Assembly: GCA_963698405.1 (NCBI GenBank) | Contig: CAVOQT010000006.1 | Location: forward strand, 4,034-68,033 | DNA length: 64,000 nt | From: SHZI01 sp963698405 | GTDB taxonomy: Bacteria > Pseudomonadota > Gammaproteobacteria > Steroidobacterales > GCA-2729495 | Direction of reading: 5' to 3' | In this document: in pieces, positions 1 through 8,573 of the stretch | Numbering within the stretch: the first letter of the stretch is position 1 | Layout of the letters: each line of letters begins with the position of its first letter | Notes under the pieces: generated by a model | Database searches by the model: none | The model's input: only the letters and a program-made list of their open reading frames with translations | Told to the model about the DNA's origin: nothing | Made by a program: the position numbers and the translations under genes

Positions 1-468
1 GCGAAGCTCAGCGTGATCGCCGTGAGGAAACCGCGCCTGGACATCGGCACCACGATGTTGAAGAAACGATCCCAGGGGCCGGCGCGCAGGGTCGCGGCGG
101 CTTCCGTCATCTGGCTGCCGACGGACGCAAACGCGTCCTTCAGCGGCTGCACCATGAACGGCAGTGAATAGAGCGTGGAGGCGAATACGAGTCCGGCAAA
201 GGTGAAGGCCAGATGCAGCAGCCCGAAGGATTGCAGCAGGCCGCCGATCGGCCCCTTCGGACCCAGCGCAACCAGCATGTAAAAACCGAGCACCGTGGGC
301 GGCAGCACCAGCGGCAGTGCCACCACCGCTTCCAGCAGCAGTGCGGCGCGCGCCCGGGTACGCGCCAGCCACCAGGCCAGCGGCGTGCCGATCAGCAACA
401 GGATCAGCGTGGTGACGCCAGCCAGTGCGAGGCGTGGTGCGCAGCGCCTGCAGGTCAGCCCCGGACAT
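1..468 (-). pseudogene. modB paralogue, molybdate permease (cut by window edge)
   Basis: Second copy of the molybdate ABC transporter inner-membrane permease. Read in the correct frames it gives the ModB hallmarks: an N-terminal LRTTLALA segment, then LILLLIGTPLAWWLARTRAR, PLVLPPTVLGFY, and the EAA-type loop around MTEAAATLRAGPW that docks on the ATPase. Relative to an open frame there is one extra base near 432-437; after that the frame stays open to the edge. Its ATG lies 2 bases after the modA-copy stop, the same spacing as in the intact locus at 5.8 kb. Whether it is functional depends on whether the single insertion is real; listed as pseudogene because the neighbouring modA copy is clearly damaged. 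Confidence 0.7.
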
Positions 469-1144
469 GGCTACTGCGCCGCCTCGCCGGGCAGTGCGAA
501 CCATGGCGACGCAGTACCGCACGCGATTCGGCACCGTCGATCCAGCCCGCGAAGGCAGCGGCAAGCGGGTTGTCAGCCGGCACGCCGCGTGATCGCGTGC
601 CCTGCTCCAGCGGCGTGTGCAGGCATCGGGATCAGCGTCCAGGCACCCCGGTCCCTGGGCGGAGACAGCGCCAGCGACGAGGCGACGATGCCGGCGTCCG
701 CGGCGCCGCTGTCGATGAACTGCGCGGTCTGCGCGATGTTCTCGCCGCGCACCAGCTCGGGCCATCGCCATCCACACGCCGGCATGCTCGAGCGCCTCCT
801 GCGCTCGTTTGCCGTACGGGCGTGCTCGGGATGGCGATGGCGGACTTGCGGATGGCAGCGGTCGGCAGCTCCTGCAAAGACAGGCGGCCGAGTTCGGGCT
901 TGAGGCTCCACAACACGAGGCGACCCACCGCGTCGGCCGCACCAGGCCGCTGCTCAGGCCCTGCTGTTCCAGCGCACGCGGATAGCCGATATCGGCCGAG
1001 AAAGCAGAACGAACGGCGCCCATTGGCGAGCTGCGTGGCAAACTTTCCGGACGATCCGTAAATCACCTCAACCGTGTCGGCCGGATGTGCCGCGCGAAAA
1101 TCCGCGACGATTTCCTGCATCGCGAACTGCAGATCAGAGGCTGC
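1..1144 (-). repeat. modBA direct repeat, copy A
   Basis: This segment aligns along its length with 5385-6543 on the same strand, base for base with scattered substitutions and a few single-base indels. Homology fades about 1145, inside the start of modA, where the copy lacks the signal-peptide region of the other. The copy runs off the left edge of the window, so its full length is unknown. It forms one side of a direct repeat that flanks the TetR-Rieske-SDR cassette. Confidence 0.9.
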
Positions 1145-1180
1145 AATTGAGACATAGCGAGCATCTCCCCATGCAGCCAT
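471..1180 (-). pseudogene. modA paralogue, damaged molybdate-binding protein
   Basis: Degraded copy of the periplasmic molybdate-binding protein at 5.9-6.6 kb. It retains recognisable blocks in different frames, such as AASDLQFAM, PADTVEVIYGSSGKFA and GRLVLWSLKPELGRLSL, but several indels separate them. It has no signal peptide: sequence before the first conserved block differs from the intact copy and begins MAAWGDARYVS. Without a signal peptide it could not reach the periplasm, so this copy is probably dead even if some indels are sequencing errors. Confidence 0.75.
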
Positions 1181-1218
1181 ACCAGCGGCTTGTCTTGTCG
1201 ATCGAGGCGGGCACAGTT

Positions 1219-1236
1219 TATGTCACTTCTGACATA
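1219..1236. promoter_or_regulatory. Inverted repeat, candidate operator
   Basis: Perfect inverted repeat TATGTCA-CTTC-TGACATA in the gap between the modA copy (minus) and tetR (plus). The 7-base arms with a 4-base spacer look like a dimeric repressor site, but no regulator can be assigned from sequence. Confidence 0.4.
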
Positions 1237-1346
1237 TACGCAAGCTGCGGATCACGGTGCTTCACACTGGAATGGTCGAGGCAACATGGCTCGCCGTCGA
1301 TTGCTCAAACCGACTGTCTTTGTGGAGATTTGCGAGCGCACAGGTG

Positions 1347-1374
1347 TTGCAGCTTATTTAGCATCATGCTAAAT
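1347..1374 (+). promoter_or_regulatory. tetR promoter with palindromic operator
   Basis: A TTGCAG -35 element at 1347-1352 and CTAAAT -10 element at 1369-1374 are separated by 16 bases. The perfect palindrome ATTTAGCA-TCA-TGCTAAAT (1356-1374) covers the spacer and the -10, as expected for an autorepressing TetR-family protein. The -10 ends 7 bases before the tetR ATG and no Shine-Dalgarno sequence is visible, so the transcript may be leaderless. Confidence 0.6.
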
Positions 1375-1381
1375 AGATGCC

Positions 1382-2041
1382 ATGACCGCAGCCCGACGCC
1401 TGCCCGAATCGACCCGGACCGACCCGCGCTGGGAGCGCACCCGTCGTGCGCTGATCGATGCCGGTCGCCGGGTGCTCGCGCGCAATGGCGCTGCAGCGGC
1501 GACCGTGATGGAGATCGTGCGCGAAGCGGGCGTCTCGCAGCCGTCGTTCTACAACCACTTCGCTTCCCTGGATGCGCTCATCGAGGCCATCGCCGCCGAT
1601 TTCTTCGAGGCTGATATCGCGCACAAGGTCGGGGTTTTTTCCCGGACCGCCGATCCCGCCGAGGCGATCGCCATGAACGCCGTCCACACCCTGCGCGTGG
1701 CCCGCACGGACCCGGCGGTAGCCTGGGTCATGGTGCGTCAGGGCAGCCTGCAGGAAGTCGGTCACAAGCGCGCCGGCGACGACCTGGTGCGGATGATCAA
1801 CGCCGGGCTGCGCAAGGGCCGTTTCCGGGTCGGCGACGCCGGCGTTGCTGCGGCGGCGATACGCGGCGCCGCCTGTCCGCTGCTCCAGGACATGCTGCTC
1901 GACCGGGCACCGCCGGATGTCGAGCGTCAGTTCGCCGCGCTGCTGCTGCAGATGCTCGGACTTTCGCACCGCGAGGCAACCGCCGTGGCAGACGAAGGTT
2001 GCGCAATCAGCTGCGGCACCGGAGCCGCAGCCCGTCAGTGA
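1382..2041 (+). CDS. TetR/AcrR family transcriptional regulator
   Basis: 219-residue one-component repressor. The N-terminal helix-turn-helix lies at about residues 40-60 (TVMEIVREAGVSQPSFYNHF), preceded by the usual basic helix; the rest is the variable helical ligand-binding domain. It is transcribed toward and 21 bases upstream of a Rieske oxygenase and an SDR, so it probably controls that small catabolic operon in response to its substrate and, judging by the palindrome over its own -10 region, itself. The ligand is unknown. Intact, with no frame problem. Confidence 0.88.
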   Translation: MTAARRLPESTRTDPRWERTRRALIDAGRRVLARNGAAAATVMEIVREAGVSQPSFYNHFASLDALIEAIAADFFEADIAHKVGVFSRTADPAEAIAMNAVHTLRVARTDPAVAWVMVRQGSLQEVGHKRAGDDLVRMINAGLRKGRFRVGDAGVAAAAIRGAACPLLQDMLLDRAPPDVERQFAALLLQMLGLSHREATAVADEGCAISCGTGAAARQ

Positions 2042-2062
2042 ATTCAGCAGGAGACGAAAATC

Positions 2063-3190
2063 ATGATGTTCGCCAACGTCTGGTATATCGCCGATTGGAG
2101 CGAAAACGTCACCGAGCAACCGGTCAAGGTCAAGATGCTGGGGCGCGAGTTCGTGCTCTATCGCGACCTCGAAGGCCGGGCCGTGTGCCTCAGCAACACC
2201 TGCTGCCACCGCGGTGCGAGCCTCGCGCAGGGCAAGCGCCAGGACGATGGCACCCTCTCCTGCGTGTTCCACGGCTGGCGTTTCGATGCACATGGGCGCT
2301 GCACCTGCATTCCCTCGCAGGTGAAGCCGACCGCCGACATCCCGGCCGCCGCCAAGGTCGACAGCTATCCGGTGCAGGAACGTCACGGCCTGGTCTGGGT
2401 ATTTCTCGGCGATCGCCCCGACGAGGCCCATCCGCTATTCGACATGCCGGAGGACAACGACCCCGAATGGCGCCGCGTGACCTTCTCCGATACCTGGAAG
2501 TCGAACGTGCACTGGGCGAAGATGGTCGACCTCGATCAGGTACACCTGCACATCGTGCATGGCATCCCGCTCAACGAGGAGAACCCGAGCCGACCCTCCG
2601 AGCACAGCGTGGAGTGGCTGAATAACGGCTTCCGTACCCATCTCGTCTCGCGGCCGCCGCCGCCGGCCGGCAGCTGGGCGAAGCTGCGCGAGGGACGCAC
2701 CGAGGTCAATTCCTGGCTGACCTTCTATCTCCCCGGTTTCACGCTGTACGGCAGGGTGCAGATCGGCACGCCAGGCACCAGCTTCAGCAACGTGTTCTAT
2801 TCGATGTCGACACCGATCGACGAGGAGAACACGAAGATGTATCTCATCGCCTTCCGGAACTTCATGCTCGAGGAAGACAAGGACAAGGATCATCTGCAGC
2901 GCAACCTGCGCAACGTCTACCAGGACAAGGCGATCGCCGAAGCGCACCTGCCCAGGCGAGCGCCGGACGTGCCGGACTTCCCGGCCATCAAGATCGACCG
3001 TGAAGATCTGCTGATGCAGGCGTACTGGAAGCTCATGCGCGAGCTGCGCGCTCGCGGCTGGCAGATCGATCGTCTGGCACTCACGGCGAGCGAGGATAAC
3101 GGCGAGGTGCGGGTGATCCCCTCCCCGGCGCGACGCAGCGATCCGCAGCACTGGGTTTATCCCGCGGTACCGTTCGTGGCCGGCGGCTGA
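2063..3190 (+). CDS. Rieske non-haem iron oxygenase, alpha subunit
   Basis: 375-residue ring-hydroxylating or O-demethylating oxygenase of the vanillate-demethylase-like group. The N-terminal Rieske [2Fe-2S] domain has ligands C47, H49, C67 and H70; the mononuclear iron site has the D-x2-H-x4-H motif at D158, H161 and H166. Such enzymes need electrons from a separate reductase, and none is encoded nearby. A start at 2063 is supported by AGGAGA about 8 bases upstream; MM allows 2066. Followed after 31 bases by an SDR that could oxidise the hydroxylated product. It is a distant paralogue of the Rieske protein at 36.6 kb: both begin with a similar WY...KVKMLG...LYRD segment. Substrate unknown. 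Confidence 0.85.
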   Translation: MMFANVWYIADWSENVTEQPVKVKMLGREFVLYRDLEGRAVCLSNTCCHRGASLAQGKRQDDGTLSCVFHGWRFDAHGRCTCIPSQVKPTADIPAAAKVDSYPVQERHGLVWVFLGDRPDEAHPLFDMPEDNDPEWRRVTFSDTWKSNVHWAKMVDLDQVHLHIVHGIPLNEENPSRPSEHSVEWLNNGFRTHLVSRPPPPAGSWAKLREGRTEVNSWLTFYLPGFTLYGRVQIGTPGTSFSNVFYSMSTPIDEENTKMYLIAFRNFMLEEDKDKDHLQRNLRNVYQDKAIAEAHLPRRAPDVPDFPAIKIDREDLLMQAYWKLMRELRARGWQIDRLALTASEDNGEVRVIPSPARRSDPQHWVYPAVPFVAGG

Positions 3191-3221
3191 GCAGCCGGGG
3201 CGCGGGAGAGGAGGTACATCG

Positions 3222-3986
3222 ATGCCGACAGTACTGATTACCGGAGCCAACCGTGGCCTGGGTCTCGAGTTTGCCCGCCAGTACGCCGCCGCGGGGTGGC
3301 GGGTCATCGCAACCTGCAGGCAGCCGGGTGACGCGGCGCAGTTGCGCGATCTGGCCGCACACGCACCGGCAGTCGTGATTGAGGCGCTCGATGTCACCGA
3401 GCAAAGGCAGATTGTTGACCTCGCGGGACGACTTGAGGCCACGCCGATCGACCTGCTGCTCCTGAATGCCGCGTTTCTGGGGCCGCAGCAGGACCAGCGC
3501 TTCGGTAACCTCGACAGTACGCTCTTTGCAGACTCGTTCGCCGCCAACGCTACCGGCCCGATACGCGTTGTCGAGGCCCTCGTCGGGCATGTGGCGCGAA
3601 GCGCACTGAAAAAAGTCGTGTTCCTTGGCAGTGCTGCGGGTGCGATAGCCTTGCTGCGTCCGCCGATCAACCTCTACGCCTACCGGGCCAGCAAGGCAGC
3701 GGCCCACCTCCTGGCGCACGCACTTGCGCTCGAACTCGCGCCGCGCGACATCGTCGTCGGCCTGGTCAATCCGGGGCTCGCCGACACGCGCGGTTTGCTC
3801 AAGCTTCGACCCGATGAAGCGCCTCCGGAGGACATGGCGCCGATCGTCGCGCTGGTGCGCGCAGGCGTCATCCAGCTCATCACGGCCGAAGAAGCCGTGC
3901 AGGGCATGATCGGCGTAATCGACAGGCTGGATACCACCCGCGCCGGACAATTCTTCAACTACGACGGATCGCCACTCCCCTGGTAA
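3222..3986 (+). CDS. Short-chain dehydrogenase/reductase
   Basis: 254-residue classical SDR. The cofactor loop TGANRGLG is at residues 7-14, a DVT motif follows near 57, the NAG-equivalent is LNAA at 81-84, and the catalytic Tyr-x3-Lys is Y154-K158. It resembles carbonyl reductases with a C-terminal NYDG segment. A strong GGAGAGGAGG ribosome-binding site sits just upstream. Likely co-transcribed with the Rieske oxygenase, perhaps oxidising or reducing its product; the substrate cannot be told from sequence. Confidence 0.85.
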   Translation: MPTVLITGANRGLGLEFARQYAAAGWRVIATCRQPGDAAQLRDLAAHAPAVVIEALDVTEQRQIVDLAGRLEATPIDLLLLNAAFLGPQQDQRFGNLDSTLFADSFAANATGPIRVVEALVGHVARSALKKVVFLGSAAGAIALLRPPINLYAYRASKAAAHLLAHALALELAPRDIVVGLVNPGLADTRGLLKLRPDEAPPEDMAPIVALVRAGVIQLITAEEAVQGMIGVIDRLDTTRAGQFFNYDGSPLPW

Positions 3987-3995
3987 GGGAGGCAG

Positions 3996-4085
3996 GTCAT
4001 TGCGGAAGGCGTCGAGACCGAAGGCCAGCGGGAGTTTCTTGCCAAGGGCGCCGATTACATCCGAACCAGAGGCAGGTTGCAGTGA
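3996..4085 (+). pseudogene. Remnant of an EAL-domain (c-di-GMP phosphodiesterase) gene
   Basis: About 30 codons directly after the SDR read VIAEGVETEGQREFLAKGAD and then stop at a TGA. VIAEGVET is the signature near the C-terminal end of EAL phosphodiesterase domains, normally followed by Q-x2-L-x-LG-D. Nothing upstream belongs to an EAL protein, since the SDR stop is only 9 bases away. I read this as the 3-prime scrap of a lost gene, left at a rearrangement junction between the SDR and modC. Confidence 0.7.
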
Positions 4086-4106
4086 ACTGGCATCGCGCCG
4101 CCCCGC

Positions 4107-5177
4107 CTATTCAATAACCGCCACTGACTTGAGCTGCGCCCAGACCTGCTTGCCGGGCCTGAGATCCAGCGCATGCACCGAACGCGCGGTCAGCCGTGCG
4201 AGCAGCAGGGTGCCGCCTATATCGATCTGCGCGAGTCGCGCAGCCGGATGGCCACTCTCGGCGATTGCGGTGACCGTACCGGGCAGCAGATTGAGGATGC
4301 TGACGTCATCGCAATGCGTGAGCGCGAGGCTCACGTCGCGGGCCAGCACCCGCAGGCGCAGACGACGGCCGATCGCCACACCGTTGTCCTGTACCCACAG
4401 GCTGCCACCCGGAACCGCCGCACGCAGCAGGTGCCAGTCGGCATCCCGCTCGGCGGCCGTGGCCTCGATCACGACGCCGGCATCCTCATCTTCGCTGCGC
4501 GGCAGATCGAGCCTGGACATGACTTCCGCAATCGGACCGCTGGCAAAAACACGCCCCTGCTCCAGCACGACGAGGTGGTCGGCGATGCGCGCTACCTCGT
4601 CGGGCGAATGCGTCACGTACAGCACGGGGATCTGCAGCGCTTCGTGCAGCTGTTCCAGATAGGGCAGGATTTCCCGCTTGCGGGCCAGATCCAGCGCAGC
4701 CAGCGGTTCGTCGAGCAGCAGGATGCGCGGACTCACGGCCAGCGCGCGCGCGATGGCAACGCGCTGGCGCTCGCCACCGGACAGCCGTTCGGGCTTGCGC
4801 GAGAGCAGATGTCCGATGCCCAGCAGGGTGATCGCCTGATCCAGCGACACGCGACGATCGGCTTTGGCGATACGCCGCAGGCCGAATTCCAGGTTGCCCT
4901 GTACCGTCAGGTGCGGAAACAGCGCGGCATCCTGAAAGACGTAACCGATGGACCGCCGGTGGGTGGGGACGAAAGTGTTCTGGTCCTGCCAGATGTGATC
5001 GCCAAGGGCGAGAAAGCCACCGGGCGCACGCTCGAAACCGGCCACACAGCGCAACAGCGTGGTCTTGCCGGAACCGGAAGGGCCGAACAGCGCTGTCACG
5101 CCAGTCCCTGGCATGGCCAGATCAACGTCCAGCGCGAAGCTCTCGTACGCCAGCCTGAAGCGCGCCCTGATGCTCAT
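4107..5177 (-). CDS. modC: Molybdate ABC transporter ATP-binding protein ModC
   Basis: 356-residue cytoplasmic ATPase that drives molybdate import. Walker A GPSGSGKT is at 32-39, the signature LSGGERQRV at 132-140 and Walker B LLLDEP at 153-158. The C-terminal third, about 285-350, is a Mop-type oxyanion-binding domain (VSILNLLPGTV...LLARLTARS), which separates ModC from other import ATPases. Its ATG overlaps the modB stop by 4 bases, so the two are translationally coupled. Intact. Confidence 0.95.
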   Translation of the reverse strand: MSIRARFRLAYESFALDVDLAMPGTGVTALFGPSGSGKTTLLRCVAGFERAPGGFLALGDHIWQDQNTFVPTHRRSIGYVFQDAALFPHLTVQGNLEFGLRRIAKADRRVSLDQAITLLGIGHLLSRKPERLSGGERQRVAIARALAVSPRILLLDEPLAALDLARKREILPYLEQLHEALQIPVLYVTHSPDEVARIADHLVVLEQGRVFASGPIAEVMSRLDLPRSEDEDAGVVIEATAAERDADWHLLRAAVPGGSLWVQDNGVAIGRRLRLRVLARDVSLALTHCDDVSILNLLPGTVTAIAESGHPAARLAQIDIGGTLLLARLTARSVHALDLRPGKQVWAQLKSVAVIE

Positions 5178-5852
5178 GGATGCACGAAGCGGTAGCGGCG
5201 GTTTACAGCGTACACACCGAGCAGCAGCAGGAACGATGCGGCCAGCAGGCTGCCTGCCAGCAGATGCGCCGAGGCATAGTCCATCGCTTCGGCATGATCG
5301 TAGATGGCAATCGACAGCACGCGGGTTTCGCCCGGAATATTGCCGCCCACCATCAGCACCACACCGAATTCACCAACCGTGTGCGCAAAGCTCAGCGTGA
5401 TTGCGGTAAGAAAACCGCGCCCGGACATCGGCACCACGATGCTGAAGAAGCGGTCCCAGGGGCCCGCGCGCAGCGTCGCGGCGGCTTCCGTCATCTGGTT
5501 GCCGACAGCGGCAAAGGCATCCTTCAGCGGCTGCACCATGAAGGGCAGTGAGTAGAGCGTGGATGCAAACACCAGGCCGGCGAAGGTGAAGGCCAGATGC
5601 GGCAGCCCCAAGGATTGCAGCAGGCCGCCGATCGGCCCCTTCGGACCCAGCGCAACCAGCATGTAGAAACCCAGCACGGTGGGTGGCAGCACCAGTGGCA
5701 AAGCCACCACCGCTTCCAGCAGCAGCGCGCCACGCGCCCGGGTACGCGCCAGCCACCAGGCCAGCGGCGTGCCGATCAGCAGCAGGATCAGCGTGGTGAT
5801 GCGCAGCGAGTGCCAGGGTGGTACGCAGCGCCAGCAGGTCAGCAGCGGACAT
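5174..5852 (-). CDS. modB: Molybdate ABC transporter permease ModB (one frameshift)
   Basis: Inner-membrane permease of the molybdate importer. From the ATG at 5852 the protein reads MSAADLLALRTTLALAA; an extra base near 5800 then shifts it into the frame carrying ITTLILLLIGTPLAWW, PLVLPPTVLGFYMLVAL and the EAA loop MTEAAATLRAGPWDRFF. Corrected length is about 225 residues, normal for ModB. It sits between modA (2 bases) and modC (4-base overlap). The damaged copy at the left edge has its own insertion 13 bases away in the corresponding region. Confidence 0.9.
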
Positions 5853-6543
5853 GTCTACTGCGCCGCCTCACCGGGCAGTGCGAAACCATAGCGACGCAGC
5901 ACGGCGCGCACCTCGGCGCCATCGATCCAGGTCGCAAAGGCCGCTGCAAGCGGGTTGTCAGCCGCGCGCCGCGTGATCACATAGCCCTGCTCCAGTGGCG
6001 TGTGCCAGGTATCGGGAATCAGCGTCCAGGCACCCCGGTCCCTGAGTGCGGGAGACAGCACCAGCGACAAGGCAACGATGCCGGCATCCGCAGCGCCGCT
6101 GTCGATGAACTGCGCGGTCTGCGCGATGTTCTCGCCGCGCACCAGCTTCGGGGCCATCGCCATCCACACGTTGGCGTGATCGAGCGCCTCCTTCGCGCGT
6201 TTTCCATACGGTGCGTGATCCGGATTGGCGATGGCAAACCTGCGGATGGCGGCCGATGGCAGTTCCTTCAAGGACAGCCGGGCAAGCTCTGGCTTGAGAC
6301 TCCACAACACGATACGGCCCACCGCATAGGGCCGCGCCGGGCCGCTGGTCAGGCCCTGCTGTTCCAGCGCACGCGGGTAGGCGATATCGGCCGAGAAAAA
6401 CAGGTCGAACGGCGCGCCGTTGGCAATCTGCGCGGCAAACTTGCCGGAAGAGCCGTAGATGACTTCGACGGTAGTCGTCCGGATGTGCGGCGCGGAAACC
6501 CGCAACCACCTCGCGCATCGCAAACTGCAGATCAGAGGCTGCA
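5385..6543 (-). repeat. modBA direct repeat, copy B
   Basis: Counterpart of the segment at 1-1144, in the same orientation. The two copies bracket about 4.2 kb that holds tetR, the Rieske oxygenase, the SDR, the EAL remnant and modC. Homologous recombination between them could amplify or delete that interval. Confidence 0.9.
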
Positions 6544-6644
6544 GCAATGGTGATCGAAGAGGCATCAGCGACAACGGAAGCCAGTGCCAGCACCAGGGTC
6601 AGTGCCAGAGAGCCACCGACCTTGAGCTGCGCTTTCCTGAGCAT
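5855..6644 (-). CDS. modA: Molybdate-binding periplasmic protein ModA (one frameshift)
   Basis: Substrate-binding protein that captures molybdate or tungstate in the periplasm. The start at 6644 gives MLRKAQLKVGGSLALTLVLA, a Sec signal peptide, followed by SITIAAASDLQFAM, the family's anion-binding N-terminal motif, and further on VIYGSSGKFAAQI. An extra T near 6478 breaks the frame between PDD and TVEVIYG; the homologous copy reads straight through this point (PADTVEV), which shows the base is an insertion. Corrected length is about 262 residues. First gene of modABC. Confidence 0.9.
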
Positions 6645-6768
6645 GGACCTGCTGTCTGTGCCTTGCATCGTTCCGTGTATAGCAGACCACATCAATCGAC
6701 CGTAGCGCAAAACATCTGTTCTAGAATGCCGGCACGCCACGCTGCATTCATCCCGGAGCATCGATACC

Positions 6769-8573
6769 GTGACATCCGCCCCCGAAGCACCCGGCAGACC
6801 TGGACGCGGCACCCTGCTGCGCTGGATCGGCTGGTTCGGCATTGCGAACGCGGCACTCTACGGTCTGGTCGGGCTGCGTTATCTGCTGGCCTTCGGCACG
6901 CCGGATTCCGGCACGGCGACGGTCTACGTCGCACTGGCCTTCATCGGCCAGTTCGCGCTGCTCGGATTCCTGCCGCTGATGCTGCTGCTCGGGCCGCTCG
7001 CCCTGCTGCTGCCGCGCAAGGGTCTGCTGATGATCATCGGCGTGCCGGTCGCGGCAGCCGGGCTGACCATACTCGCGCTGGATACGAACGTGTTCGCGCA
7101 GTACCGCTATCACATGAGCGCCCTGACGGCGCGAGATCTTCGAAACCTCCACCTGGATTTTCGCCGGCATCATCTTCAGCGTTGCACTGCTGTTCCAGGC
7201 CATGCTCGCCGGCAATGTCTGGCAACGGATCGCTGCCAGCAAGGGCGGCAAGGGCCTCTGGCTGGCTGGCGCCCTGATCCTCGGCTGGTGCGGCGGCCAG
7301 GGCATCCATATCTGGGCGGACGCGACGGCCTATACGCCGGTGCTGGGCTTCACGCGCTACATGCCCGTGTATTTCCCGATCAAGGCCACACGCCGCCTGG
7401 CCAAACTCGGCCTGATCGACCCCGAAGCGGTGGAAAAAGCGCGACTGCTGCGCAAGGCCAGCGCCCCGGACAGCGGCCAGCTGCGCTATCCGCTGCAGCC
7501 GCTGATCTGCGCAACGGATGACGCACAGCTGCCGAATATCCTGTTCGTCGTGATCGACGCCTTGCGGCCGGACAAGATCAGCCCGGAACACACGCCACGG
7601 ATTGCATCGCTTGCAGCTCGAAAGCCTGCAGTTCACCAATCACTACAGCGGCGGCAACTCCTCGCGCATGGGCTTCTTCTCCATGTTCTACGGACTGCCG
7701 AGCACCTATTGGCAGGCATTCAACGACACCCAGCGCCAGCCGGTGCTGATGGACCAGATTGAAGCCCACGACTACGAGATCGCCGCCTTCAGCTCGGTGG
7801 GCTTTGGCAGTCCGGCACGCATTGACCACAGCGTGTTCGCCGCTGTCAGTCCCGAACGCCTGTATACGGCACCGCGCGACGGCGACCGGAACGTGGATAT
7901 CACGCGCGCCTGGCAACGCTGGTTCGATGCGCGTAACGCCCCGGAAACACCCTGGTTCAACCTGCTGTACTACGATCCCGGCAATGCAGCCAGCGATACC
8001 GGTGGCAGTTCTGCTGCTCCGCGCACCCTGGCCGAGCGTCAGGCCGCCTACATGCACGGCATACGGGCCACCGATGATGAGCTGCGGGACGTGCTGGCAG
8101 ACCTTGACCGGAAGGAAGGCCAGCGCGAAACCCTGGTGATCCTCGCCAGCGACCACGGCTACGAGTTCGACGAACTGGGGCTGGGCAATATCGGGCATGG
8201 CAGCAACTACGGCGCCTGGCAGTTGCGCTCTACCCTGCTGATGCGCTGGCCCGGCCGCGAGCCGCATGTGTACACGCATCGCAGTGCACATCAGGATCTG
8301 CCCGGCACCCTGCTGCAGGAAGTCTTCGGCTGTAGTGGCCCGGTATCGGACTACAGCAGCGGCAGCAATCTCTTCGCGGAGCAATCCTGGGACTGGATGA
8401 TCGCCGGCAGTTACAGCAGCCATGCGATTGTCGAACCCGACAAGCTGATCGTCAGCTACCCGGGCGGACTCATCGAAGTGCTGGGACCTGATTACCGGCC
8501 ACAAGCGGGCCTCAGAGCGGATCCCGCTACGATCGAAGCGGCACTGCTGGAGATGCGGCGCTTCTACCGATGA
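6769..8573 (+). CDS. YejM-like inner-membrane sulfatase-fold protein (two frameshifts)
   Basis: About 600 residues once corrected, close to the 586 of E. coli YejM (PbgA/LapC), which controls LPS synthesis at the inner membrane. The first 190 residues hold five hydrophobic helices of the DUF3413 type (LLRWIGWFGIANAALYGLV and so on); the C-terminal part is an alkaline-phosphatase or sulfatase-like domain with NILFVVIDALRPD, GGNSSRMGFF and a late ASDHGYEFDE motif. The GTG start at 6769 has GGAG 10 bases upstream. Extra bases near 7130 and 7620 split it. It opens the surface-glycan block and overlaps the next gene by 4 bases. Whether it regulates LPS or transfers a head group is not resolved. 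Confidence 0.75.

Noticed and set aside
1190..1372. Small 60-residue protein upstream of tetR
   Set aside because: It overlaps the tetR promoter and operator, has no ribosome-binding site and no recognisable sequence.
5790..5805. Programmed ribosomal frameshift in modB, since both mod copies are shifted near the same codons
   Set aside because: The extra bases sit at different positions in the two copies (13 bases apart) and no slippery sequence is present. Similar insertions occur in many unrelated genes, so sequence error is simpler.
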